Shown in pieces: positions 52,684 to 60,152 of a DNA stretch of 64,000 nt. Numbering within the stretch: position 1 is the stretch's first letter; every line of letters begins with the position of its first letter. The position numbers and the translations under genes were made by a program. The notes under the pieces are model-generated. The model had not been told where the DNA came from and did not search any database. It saw only the letters and a list, made by a program, of their open reading frames with translations. The stretch is taken from NCBI RefSeq assembly GCF_001905345.1, contig NZ_LFBV01000007.1:124001-188000 (forward strand), given 5' to 3'. The DNA comes from Streptomyces uncialis (GTDB lineage Bacteria > Actinomycetota > Actinomycetes > Streptomycetales > Streptomycetaceae).

Positions 52684-54461
52684 AGCTGATGTCCCCGACC
52701 GGTTCCCTCATCCCGGCCGACGCGCCGTTCTCCGCCGAACAGGAGTCCTGGCTCGCCGGGTTCATCGCCGGTATCGCCGCCGCCGGACGCCGGGAGCCCC
52801 CGGCGGGCGACGCGCCCACGGCGACCGTCGACGTGCTGTTCGGCACCCAGACCGGGAGCGCCGAACTCCTCGCCGGTGAGCTCGTCGCCGGGGCCCGCGC
52901 CCGCGGCCTCGGCGGCAGCGCCACCGAGCTCGACGCCGTCACACCCGAGCGGCTCGCCACGATGTCCCACCTGCTCATCGTCACCTCCACGTACGGCGAG
53001 GGCGAGATGCCCGACAACGCCGGACTGTTCTGGGAAGCGCTCCAGGCCGACGGAGCACCGCGGCTGGAAGGGCTGCGCTACGCGGTCCTCGGCCTCGGCG
53101 ACCGGGGCTACGACGACTTCTGCCAGGCCGCCAGGCTCGTCGACACCCGGCTGGAGCAGCTCGGAGCCACCCGGCTGCACGACCGCGTCGACTGCGACGT
53201 CGACTTCGAGGAGCCCGCCGCGGCCTGGACCGCCGCCGTCCTGGACCGGCTCGTCGCCGAGACCGGCACCACGACGGGCGCGGGCGCGGCGGCTGCCGGG
53301 GACCCGTCCGCCGCGGCGCCCCCGCCCGCCAGGACCCGCTCCCCCTGGAACAAGCGCAACCCGTACCCCTCCCGCCTCGTGGTGAACCGGCTGCTCTCCT
53401 CGCCGGACAGCGCGAAGGAGATCCGCCACTACGAATTCGACCTCGGCGACAGCGGCATCACCTACGCGGCCGGTGACTCGCTCGCCGTCACACCGGTGAA
53501 CGACGACGCGCTCGTCGGCGCCTTCCTCGAACACCTCGGCGCGAGCGGCGACGAGGACATCGACGGCCGGCCGCTCGCCGGAGTGCTGCGCACCGGACGT
53601 GAGATCCGCACCCCGTCGAAGGACCTCGTCGCCGACCTCGTCGAGCGCGCGCCGACGAGCGAGCTCGCCGCGATCGTCGCGCACGGCGACCGGTCCGACC
53701 TGGACTCCTGGCTCCGGGGCCGGGACGTGCTCGACCTGCTCCGGGACGCCGGATCCGCCGCACCCGGCCTCGAAGAGCTGCTGCCGCTGCTGCGCCCGCT
53801 CCAGGCACGGCAGTACTCGATCTCGTCCAGCCCGCTCGCCCACCCGGACCGGGTCCACCTCACCGTCGCGTCCGTCCGCTACGGCACCCCGGACCGCCGG
53901 TACGAGGGTGTCGCGTCCACGTATCTCGCGGACCGGGTCGGCGGGGACGAGCGGGACGCCGTCGTCGGGGTCCATCTCCAGCCGAACGCCTCCTTCCGCG
54001 TCCCGGCGGACGACAGCACCCCGATGATCATGATCGGCCCCGGCACCGGCATCGCCCCGTTCCGCGGCTTCCTGCACGAGCGCGCCGCGCGCGGCGCCTG
54101 TGGCCGCAACTGGCTGTTCTTCGGGGACCAGCACCGCCGCACCGACTTCGTCTACGAGGACGAGCTGACCGAGCTGGGGGAGTGCGGGGTGCTCACCCGT
54201 CTCGACCTCGCGTTCTCACGCGACCAGGCCGAGAAGGTCTATGTGCAGACGCGGATGCGCGAGCGGTCGCGCGAGCTGTACGGATGGCTTGAGGACGGCG
54301 CGCACGTGTATGTCTGCGGCGACGCCTCCCGGATGGCGAAGGACGTCGAGTCCGCACTGCTGGGCGTCATCGCCGGGCAACGCGGACGCGGTGACGACGA
54401 TGCCGCGCAGTACCTGGCGGACCTGCGCCGGGCCAAGCGCTATGTGCGGGACGTATACTGA
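52680..54461 (+). CDS. CysJ-like diflavin reductase (FMN/FAD/NADPH)
   Basis: The 593-residue protein joins a flavodoxin domain (VDVLFGTQTGSAELLAGEL; VTSTYGEGEMPDNAGLFW, residues about 48-195) to a ferredoxin-NADP reductase part. That part has ARQYSISSSP (FAD), MIMIGPGTGIAPFRGFLHER (NADPH), NWLFFGDQHRRTDFVYEDEL and AHVYVCGDASRMAKDVESAL, ending AKRYVRDVY. The closest familiar protein is the alpha subunit of NADPH-sulfite reductase, but no sulfite reductase hemoprotein is adjacent. Coupled by ATGA overlap to the GltB-like gene, it may supply electrons to it in place of the iron-sulfur GltD subunit (inference). Confidence 0.85.
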   Translation: MKLMSPTGSLIPADAPFSAEQESWLAGFIAGIAAAGRREPPAGDAPTATVDVLFGTQTGSAELLAGELVAGARARGLGGSATELDAVTPERLATMSHLLIVTSTYGEGEMPDNAGLFWEALQADGAPRLEGLRYAVLGLGDRGYDDFCQAARLVDTRLEQLGATRLHDRVDCDVDFEEPAAAWTAAVLDRLVAETGTTTGAGAAAAGDPSAAAPPPARTRSPWNKRNPYPSRLVVNRLLSSPDSAKEIRHYEFDLGDSGITYAAGDSLAVTPVNDDALVGAFLEHLGASGDEDIDGRPLAGVLRTGREIRTPSKDLVADLVERAPTSELAAIVAHGDRSDLDSWLRGRDVLDLLRDAGSAAPGLEELLPLLRPLQARQYSISSSPLAHPDRVHLTVASVRYGTPDRRYEGVASTYLADRVGGDERDAVVGVHLQPNASFRVPADDSTPMIMIGPGTGIAPFRGFLHERAARGACGRNWLFFGDQHRRTDFVYEDELTELGECGVLTRLDLAFSRDQAEKVYVQTRMRERSRELYGWLEDGAHVYVCGDASRMAKDVESALLGVIAGQRGRGDDDAAQYLADLRRAKRYVRDVY

Positions 54462-54463
54462 GG

Positions 54464-55393
54464 ATGACGGACCATCAGTTCGAGCCGCCGCACACCGACG
54501 GCCTGTGCGCGTTCGAGGAACGCTGCGAACGGCGGAACAGCACCGTGCGTCTGATCGACGCCACGATGCCGGAGCTCGCGCACTGCCTGACGCTCTTCCG
54601 GCATGTCCAGGCGGTCACCGGCGGGCCGGTCGCCCGGATCGACCAGGCCGGCAGCTACGCGGTCCCGAGCCTGCGCGGCGAGGCGTTCGCCGTCCGGCCG
54701 GGCTCGATCGCGCTGCGCATCGACGGTGACTGCGACGGCGTCGCCTCGGCCGTGGTCGTACGGGACGAGGGCACCGGCACGGTCGCCCTGCACCTGTTCG
54801 ACGCGGACGGCCGGACGGCGCACCAGGGGCGGCTGCTCTCCGAGGCGGACCGTCTGCTGGTCGGACTCGCCCGCCCGGTCGGCGCCGGGACACCCGCCCC
54901 CGGACCGTCCGCGCCCTCCGGCACGGCGGATTGGGAGAACGGCGACCAGCTCGCGCAGTTCGACGCGGTCCTCGTGGACGGCGGGGTCGCCCGGCGCAGG
55001 GGGTTCGACCGGTACCGGGGCGAGCACCGGACGATCGATGCCGGGGTCGTGCCCGAGGTGCTCGACCATGTCTGCTCCGCCGGGCTGCCGATCGGGGTCG
55101 CGGTGTTCGCCCCGGCGGCCATGCAGGCGTGCAGCGGCCTGGTGCACGTCACCGACCAGACCATCGGCGGCCAGGTGTTCGCGGCGGTCGCCGAGAGCTC
55201 GGTGGAGATCGAAATGACGCGGGTCCGGGCCTGCCACCTCGTCCGCTCCACGGCCGCGCACGGCCCGACCTCGGCCATCGAGCTCGACGACGAGGACGGG
55301 CGCTGCGTCGCGGTCCTCACCCAGTTCGGGATCGTCGGGGAGCGCGTCCACGCCCAGTGGGAGCATCTGGCGGCGTCGCTGCCCGGCGCGTAG
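54464..55393 (+). CDS. HemS/HmuS-like two-repeat protein, possibly without heme ligand
   Basis: The 309-residue product resembles hemin-degrading factors of the HemS/ChuS type, which are two tandem repeats. In repeat one, SIALRIDGDC (residues 85-94) and ALHLFDADGRTAHQGRLLSE correspond to family blocks (usually IDLRLF and SLQFFDxxGxAVHKVYL). In repeat two, CSGLVHVTDQTIGGQVFAAV and GPTSAIELDDEDGRCVAVL match the QIHSGPV and VTSLELFDAxG blocks. The usual D-V-H-x-F segment with the heme-ligand His reads DQLAQFDAVL here, so that His seems replaced. It starts 2 bases after the reductase stop. Identification by eye; heme function is uncertain. Confidence 0.65.
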   Translation: MTDHQFEPPHTDGLCAFEERCERRNSTVRLIDATMPELAHCLTLFRHVQAVTGGPVARIDQAGSYAVPSLRGEAFAVRPGSIALRIDGDCDGVASAVVVRDEGTGTVALHLFDADGRTAHQGRLLSEADRLLVGLARPVGAGTPAPGPSAPSGTADWENGDQLAQFDAVLVDGGVARRRGFDRYRGEHRTIDAGVVPEVLDHVCSAGLPIGVAVFAPAAMQACSGLVHVTDQTIGGQVFAAVAESSVEIEMTRVRACHLVRSTAAHGPTSAIELDDEDGRCVAVLTQFGIVGERVHAQWEHLAASLPGA

Positions 55394-55405
55394 TACGCCG
55401 GGGCA
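55380..55405 (+). terminator. Candidate terminator of the GltB-like operon
   Basis: TGCCCGGCG (55380-55388) can pair with CGCCGGGGCA (55396-55405) with one bulge around a loop containing the stop codon TAG. It ends the rightward operon, and the next gene is convergent. Confidence 0.35.
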
Positions 55406-55534
55406 GGTGGAGAACCACGCGTCGGTGGGTCGCGTTGCGGCGACCCGCTCGCGGACCCGCCGCCGGGGAAAGCAGGGCTCGCCGCCGGGGGAGGCGGGCC
55501 CGGCGCGGCCCGTGGTCTCGGCGCGGTGGCGGTG

Positions 55535-56140
55535 TCAGACCCGGGGTGCCGCTCTGACGAGCTGCGCGAGATGGACGGCCGCGTCCCGGAGGGGGGTGTC
55601 GTCCGCGGTCACCCGGCTCAGCAGCTCGGCGCCCTCCAGCATGCTGATGACCGTCCCGGCGAGCGAGCGGGCCTCGGCCGACGGGATACCGCTCCCGGTC
55701 AGCTTCGTCGTGACGAGGTCCTGCCAGCGGGTCAGTGCCTGGGTCGCGGCCTCCTGGAGGCCGGGAACCCGGCCGACGGTCTCCAGCGCGGTGACCGCGA
55801 CCGGGCAGCCGTCGCTCCAGTCGGACCGTCTGAGGTCGTCGGCCAGCAGCAGGGCGCAGGCGGCCGTGGCCTCGGCCGGGTCCGCGGACGAGGCGAGCCC
55901 TGCCGCCAGCATCTCGCCGAACTCCCGCGCGCCATGGTGCATCGCCTCGATGGCGAGCTCCTGCTTGCCCCCGGGGAAGAAGTGGTAGACGGAGCTGGGT
56001 GACGCCTGCGCGGTACCGGCGATGCGTTTGACCGAGGTGCTCTCGTATCCCTGCTGCTGGAGCAGGGCGGCCGTGGCCCGGATGATCCGGCGGCGGGTGT
56101 CGGCGTCGGACGGGCGCGGGGATGGTGGGGTGGCTGCCAT
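55535..56140 (-). CDS. TetR-family transcriptional regulator
   Basis: The 201-residue protein has the TetR N-terminal domain: TRRRIIRATAALLQQQGYES, then TSVKRIAGTAQASPSSVYHF followed by FPGGKQELAIEAMHHGAREF. A helical ligand-binding half follows. ATG at 56140 is chosen as the start. It is divergent from a monooxygenase/flavin reductase pair with twin operators in between, so it very likely represses that pair and itself in the absence of an inducer. Confidence 0.87.
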   Translation of the reverse strand: MAATPPSPRPSDADTRRRIIRATAALLQQQGYESTSVKRIAGTAQASPSSVYHFFPGGKQELAIEAMHHGAREFGEMLAAGLASSADPAEATAACALLLADDLRRSDWSDGCPVAVTALETVGRVPGLQEAATQALTRWQDLVTTKLTGSGIPSAEARSLAGTVISMLEGAELLSRVTADDTPLRDAAVHLAQLVRAAPRV

Positions 56141-56153
56141 ACCGGCGAGTGTA

Positions 56154-56210
56154 CTGGTTGGAACGTTCGGTCCAGCATGCCGTAGGGTCTGGATCGAACG
56201 TTCCAACCAG
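56154..56210. promoter_or_regulatory. Twin TetR operators
   Basis: Two 21-base arms (56154-56174 and 56190-56210) form an inverted repeat with one mismatch, separated by 15 bases. Each contains the motif TGGTTGGAACGTTCG, in which GAACGTTC is itself palindromic. They sit in the 88-base gap between the divergent TetR and monooxygenase genes and look like two operator sites. Confidence 0.75.
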
Positions 56211-56228
56211 AGCAATGGACGGATAGCG

Positions 56229-57212
56229 ATGAAAGCAGCGGCATCATCTTCGCGGGGGAGCCACCCGGGGTACGGGCGCATGTTCGCGCCGGGCGAGCTG
56301 ACCGTGGGGCTGTTCCTGCCCCTGTGGCCCTACGCCGGGGACATGGCGGGCCTGCGCGGTCATACCGAGGTCGTCCAGCAGGCCGATCGGGGAGGGTTCG
56401 CCGCCGCCTGGGTCCGGGACGTCCCGCTGGCCGACCCCTCCTTCGGGGATGTGGGGCAGGTGTACGACCCGTGGACCGCGCTGACCTGGCTCGCGGCGCA
56501 CACCTCCCGGATCTCCCTCGCGGCAGGCAGTGTGATCTTCCCTTTGCGGCACCCCATCGACCTCGCCAAGCAGGCGGCCTCGGTGGACCACCTCAGCGGG
56601 GGGCGGCTGGTGCTCGGCGCGGCTTCCGGCGACCGGCCGGTGGAGTTCCCCGCGTACGGCCTGGACCACGCGACGCGGGGCGTCCGGTACCGCGAGGCGG
56701 TCGACGCGTTCCGCGGGCTGCTGGACGCGGAACGGTCAGGAGGTGCCCATCTGCTGCCGAAGCCGGTGCACGGCCGGATACCGCTCCTGGTCACCGGTTC
56801 CTCCCAGCAGTCCCCCGACTGGATCGCCGAGCACGCCGACGGATGGCTGGTCTATCCGGGGGCCACCGCCACCGCCGAAGGCCCCCGGGCCCTCGGAAAC
56901 AAGATCGGGGCATGGCGGGAGCTGGTGCCCGGCCGGGAGTTCCGTCCGGTCGTCACCAATGAGTGGATCGACCTGGACGAGGACCCGGGGTACCCGCCGA
57001 CCCCCTTGCGGGGCGGATTCGTGCTGCGTACGGGTACGGAGGGACTGCGCGAACTGCTGGGCCGCTGGAAGGCGGCCGGGGTCAACCACGGCGCGCTCGG
57101 AATCCAGCACGGCCGACGGCCCGCGGCGGAGGTGGTGGCGCAGCTCACCGAAGAGGTCGTCCCGCACTTCCCGGCCCTGACGGCCACCGCTCCGGCGGCA
57201 CCGGCGTGGTGA
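56229..57212 (+). CDS. LLM-class flavin-dependent oxidoreductase
   Basis: The 327-residue protein is a luciferase-like monooxygenase barrel: LTVGLFLPLWPYAGDMAGLR, FAAAWVRDVPLADPSFGDVG, DHLSGGRLVLGAASGDRPVE and IPLLVTGSSQQSPDWIAEHA. Such enzymes use reduced flavin to oxygenate a small organic molecule. ATG at 56229 (GGACGGATAG upstream) is chosen, and ATG 56281 is possible. The next gene encodes a flavin reductase, making a two-component oxygenase. Substrate is unknown. Confidence 0.85.
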   Translation: MKAAASSSRGSHPGYGRMFAPGELTVGLFLPLWPYAGDMAGLRGHTEVVQQADRGGFAAAWVRDVPLADPSFGDVGQVYDPWTALTWLAAHTSRISLAAGSVIFPLRHPIDLAKQAASVDHLSGGRLVLGAASGDRPVEFPAYGLDHATRGVRYREAVDAFRGLLDAERSGGAHLLPKPVHGRIPLLVTGSSQQSPDWIAEHADGWLVYPGATATAEGPRALGNKIGAWRELVPGREFRPVVTNEWIDLDEDPGYPPTPLRGGFVLRTGTEGLRELLGRWKAAGVNHGALGIQHGRRPAAEVVAQLTEEVVPHFPALTATAPAAPAW

Positions 57213-57832
57213 CCCCGATCCGCTCCGCGGACCCCGGCGTCGCGGGCGACGACGTGACGGACCCCGGCGCGTTCCGTGACGCGATGCGGCACTGGGCGAC
57301 GGGCGTCGCGGTCATCACCACCCGGAGCCCGCTCGGGCCGCACGGGATGACCGTCAACTCCGTGCTGTCGGTGTCGCTCGACCCTCCCACCCTGCTGATC
57401 TCCCTGAAACGGGGCAGCCGCACCCAGGGCGTCGTCGAGCGGACCGGCCGCTTCACCGTGAACGTCCTCACCGCGGGCCAGCACGCCCTCGCCGACCGCT
57501 TCACCCGGCGCCGGGTGTTCGGGGACGAGGAGTTCCGGGGGTTGTGCCACCGGCCGTCCCCCGAGGGAGGCGGTCCGGAGCTGGAAGGCAGTGCCGCGGT
57601 CCTGGGCTGCCGGGTGACCCGGCAGGTGGAGGTCGCGGACCACGTCCTGGTCATCGCGCGGGTCACCGGTGTCCGTGTGCCGTCCGCCGGTGACCTTGAG
57701 GGACCGCTCCTGTACGCGGGCCGGAGCTACCGGAGTCTCGCGGACCGGGAAGGGGCCGCCGGGGGGAATGCCGGGCGGGAGAGGGGAACCGGGGTGATCG
57801 CCGAGCTCTCCGGCCCGCCCGGCCGGGGCTGA
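57209..57832 (+). CDS. Flavin reductase family protein
   Basis: The 207-residue protein has the short-chain flavin reductase fold: FRDAMRHWATGVAVITTRSP, GMTVNSVLSVSLDPPTLLIS, FTVNVLTAGQHALADRF and the terminal LLYAGRSYRSL. It reduces FMN with NAD(P)H for the monooxygenase that it overlaps by 4 bases (GTGA). The last 25 residues are Gly-rich. Confidence 0.87.
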   Translation: MTPIRSADPGVAGDDVTDPGAFRDAMRHWATGVAVITTRSPLGPHGMTVNSVLSVSLDPPTLLISLKRGSRTQGVVERTGRFTVNVLTAGQHALADRFTRRRVFGDEEFRGLCHRPSPEGGGPELEGSAAVLGCRVTRQVEVADHVLVIARVTGVRVPSAGDLEGPLLYAGRSYRSLADREGAAGGNAGRERGTGVIAELSGPPGRG

Positions 57833-57846
57833 CCGCGTGCGGCGAC

Positions 57847-57889
57847 GGAGGTCCGGCGACCGGCGGGAAGCGCCGGTCACCGGACCTCC
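57847..57889. terminator. Terminator hairpin between convergent genes
   Basis: A 19-base stem with one mismatch (GGAGGTCCGG at the outer end) and the 5-base loop GGAAG lies 15 bases after the flavin reductase stop. It probably serves both the flavin reductase and the convergent small secreted gene. Confidence 0.75.
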
Positions 57890-57955
57890 GCCCCACCGGT
57901 CCCGGGCGAGGTCAGCCCCGGTCGGCGGAGTGGTGATCCGTGGAGACGGGCCGGA

Positions 57956-58231
57956 TCACTTCTTGCCGAACAGACCGCCCTCGAACGTGGCCCAGTCGTA
58001 CATCTGGTGCACCGCCTGGCCCAGGATCGGAATGCTGATGTGCTCGAAGACGTCCTCGATCAGGTCGATGTCACCCGTGTTGTTGATCAGCGGGGCGTTG
58101 ATGTTGATCAGGCCGCCCGAGAGGGGGGACGACTGCTGGTCCTGCGCGTGGGCGGTACCGCTCGACAGGGCGAGGGCGGCACCGGTCGCCACGGTCGCCA
58201 TGAAAGCCGCACAGCGGACACGACGGTTCAT
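57956..58231 (-). CDS. Small secreted protein of unknown function (91 aa)
   Basis: ATG at 58231 has GGAG 5 bases upstream. Residues 1-30 form a Sec signal peptide (basic start, hydrophobic core ATVATGAALALSS, cleavage after AHA). The mature part is about 60 residues, Asn/Ile-rich: LSGGLININAPLINNTGDID, then LIEDVFEHISIPILGQAVHQ. It has no cysteine. The N-I-N-A-P-L-I-N-N-T pattern resembles short beta-forming stretches of secreted surface peptides, but I recognise no family; it is not a chaplin (no Cys pair pattern). Confidence 0.7.
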   Translation of the reverse strand: MNRRVRCAAFMATVATGAALALSSGTAHAQDQQSSPLSGGLININAPLINNTGDIDLIEDVFEHISIPILGQAVHQMYDWATFEGGLFGKK

Positions 58232-58528
58232 TCGCACTCCGATCCAGGGATCTCGGATTCAAGGGAGTTCAGCCCAGCCCGCAACACCCTTGCGTACAAG
58301 GGGTGTTGAGGAAGGTTGCTGCTGTGGGGGGCTGAAGTGAGCGACAGCTTGCCACCGAGTCAAGTCGAAGTAAAGTGCCTGGTCACAATGAAATGATCAT
58401 GGCTGGTTCGCCCGAACCCCACCCGGATTGAGGGGGATTCACCGGCGCGGAAGGGTCGCCGTACGAACGCGGACCCGGCCGCGACGGCACACCGGTCAAC
58501 CTCCTTGACCACCAACGGCGTTCACTGA
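58232..58528. other. Upstream region of the small secreted gene
   Basis: About 300 bases without a gene. The most striking element is the palindrome listed separately; the stretch near 58340-58400 is relatively AT-rich (AAGTCGAAGTAAAG) and may contain the promoter. Confidence 0.4.
58282..58308. promoter_or_regulatory. 27-base palindrome upstream of the secreted protein gene
   Basis: CAACACCCTTG (58282-58292) and CAAGGGGTGTTG (58297-58308) are complementary with one extra base around the centre CGTA. It lies about 50 bases before the ATG. It could be an operator or a leader hairpin. Confidence 0.5.
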
Positions 58529-58957
58529 TCACACCGCCGCACACAGACCACGGCCAGCAGCGCCGGAACGAGCGTCCACACCGCCACCCACCCACCCACC
58601 GAACACGGTCGTGACGACCGTGACCACGACGACCTTCGCGCCCATCGCCGTATGCCGTGCGGGCACCGCCGCGAACGTCGTCCGGATGGTGCACGTGCCG
58701 TACTCGCCGACGATGACGGGCGCGACGATGGCGCCGAGGGCGATCATCATGACCAGGGCGGCGTTCCCGGTGAACGCCTGCTGCAAGGACATTCCTTCGC
58801 GTACGAAGGACGCCCGCCCGGCCGTGTCACGTTCCGTCCAGTGGCTGACGAGGTCATGGGCCACCCCCGCACCGGCCGCCTCCGCATCCGCCCGGCCGGG
58901 CCGTAGGGTGGTCGCCGTCAGGACCGGACACCGGGTGGGCGCGGTACGCCCGCCCAC
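58529..58957 (-). pseudogene. Remnant of an ABC-2-type permease gene
   Basis: The 142-codon frame contains ALVMMIALGAIVAPVIVGEY followed by GTCTIRTTFAAVPARHTAMG and AKVVVVTVVTTVFG. This corresponds to the E-Y-x-T-G-x-I-R-T-T/S-L-A-A-V-P-R-R region of ABC-2 permeases (around helix 2). Only about 80 residues resemble the family. What follows (GWVGGGVDARSGAAGRG) is not membrane-like, so the gene is truncated. Confidence 0.5.
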
Positions 58958-58969
58958 GGGGGAGGGGAC

Positions 58970-59773
58970 GTGTTGAGCAGCACACTGCTCGCGGGGCTAC
59001 TGCCCCCACAGGTGATCAGCGCCGAGGCGTACACCGATCCGCCGGGAGTGTTCCTGTACCCCGAGGAAGAGGCCGTGATCACACGGGCCGTGGACAAGCG
59101 GCGGCGCGAGTTCACGACGGGCCGGTACTGCGCCCGGCAGGCGCTGACCGCGCTCGGTGTGACCCCCGGGCCGCTGCCACGCGGTGAGCGGGGCGCCCCG
59201 GTGTGGCCCGCCGGGGTCGTCGGATCGCTGACCCACTGCGACGGCTACCGCGCCGCCGCCGTCGCCCACCGCTCCGAGGTGACCTCCCTCGGCGTCGACG
59301 CCGAACCCCATGCCCGGCTGCCCGACGACGTACTCGGCGGTGTCACCCTGCCCGCCGAACGGGACGCGCTGGCCGTGCTCGAACGGCGGCACCCGCGACT
59401 CCACTGGGACCGGCTGCTGTTCAGCGCCAAGGAGTCGGTCTACAAGACGTGGTTCCCTCTGACCGGCGCCTGGCTCGGCTTCGAGGAGGCGGAGGTGGAG
59501 TTCCTCGCGCACCGCGCGGACCCCTGGCCTGCGGGGCACGGCCCGTCGGTGGCCGACGTGGGTGTACCCGGCGTGCCGTCCGTACCCGGTGTACCGGACG
59601 GTGCTGCCTACTCGGGTGAGTTCCGGGCGCGGCTGCTGCGTTCGGGGCAGGACCCTGACGGACACCCGCTGCGGGGCTTCGAGGGCCGCTGGCGGGTCGC
59701 CCGCGGACTGCTCCTCACCGCCGTCACCTACCGCACCCCCGGAGCCGGGTCCACGAGCGGCTCCGGAGTCTGA
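58970..59773 (+). CDS. 4'-phosphopantetheinyl transferase (EntD/Sfp type)
   Basis: The 267-residue protein shows the PPTase signature: VVGSLTHCDGYRAAAVA, GVDAEPHARLP and LLFSAKESVYKTWFPLTGAW (D and K-E-S-x-x-K residues for Mg-CoA binding). The C-terminal part RWRVARGLLLTAVTYRTP is usual. A Val/Pro/Gly insertion (VGVPGVPSVPGVPDG) lies between domains. It activates carrier proteins of NRPS, PKS or related systems. GTG at 58970 has GGGGGAGGGG upstream. Confidence 0.88.
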   Translation: MLSSTLLAGLLPPQVISAEAYTDPPGVFLYPEEEAVITRAVDKRRREFTTGRYCARQALTALGVTPGPLPRGERGAPVWPAGVVGSLTHCDGYRAAAVAHRSEVTSLGVDAEPHARLPDDVLGGVTLPAERDALAVLERRHPRLHWDRLLFSAKESVYKTWFPLTGAWLGFEEAEVEFLAHRADPWPAGHGPSVADVGVPGVPSVPGVPDGAAYSGEFRARLLRSGQDPDGHPLRGFEGRWRVARGLLLTAVTYRTPGAGSTSGSGV

Positions 59774-60152
59774 ACGGCCTTAACGCGACGCCTTCGTACG
59801 GCGAAGCCCCGCACGAAGGCGCCCCGGCCGACCGGTTGCCGGGTACCCCATCCGGGCGACCACCCGTGCTCCGCCGCCCGGTCGCCCCCGCCTCCGCGAG
59901 ACCGGTCGTCCGCGCTTCCCGCAGCCCTCGCGTCCCCGCCTTCCGCAGACCCTCGCCCCTGTCTCGCGCCGGGCGGTCGCCTCGCCTGCCGCCGGGCGGG
60001 GGACGTACCCCGCCCCCACCAAGGTTCGTCGCTCCGGACAATCCCCTCCCGCCGCTTCGTTCTCCCGGCCAACTCCGGGCCGCCCCGGACTGCCTACGCT
60101 GATCGGACGCTCAGCCGACGATCGCCCAGCCGACCACGAAGGACGGTTACCG
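59774..60152. other. Intergenic region before the serine hydrolase
   Basis: 379 bases. After the terminator hairpin the DNA is a C-rich, low-complexity run (for example CCGCCCGGTCGCCCCCGCC) with no recognised coding content. Confidence 0.4.
59789..59821 (+). terminator. Candidate terminator after the phosphopantetheinyl transferase gene
   Basis: CGCCTTCGTAC (59789-59799) can pair with GCACGAAGGCG (59811-59821), 10 of 11 bases, around an 11-base loop, 16 bases after the stop. Confidence 0.5.

Noticed and set aside
52680..54461. Diflavin reductase considered as a sulfite reductase subunit
   Set aside because: No sulfite reductase hemoprotein lies beside it, and its tight coupling is to the GltB-like gene.
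57956..58231. Small secreted protein considered as rodlin or chaplin
   Set aside because: No chaplin Cys pair and little resemblance to the longer rodlins; left as unknown.
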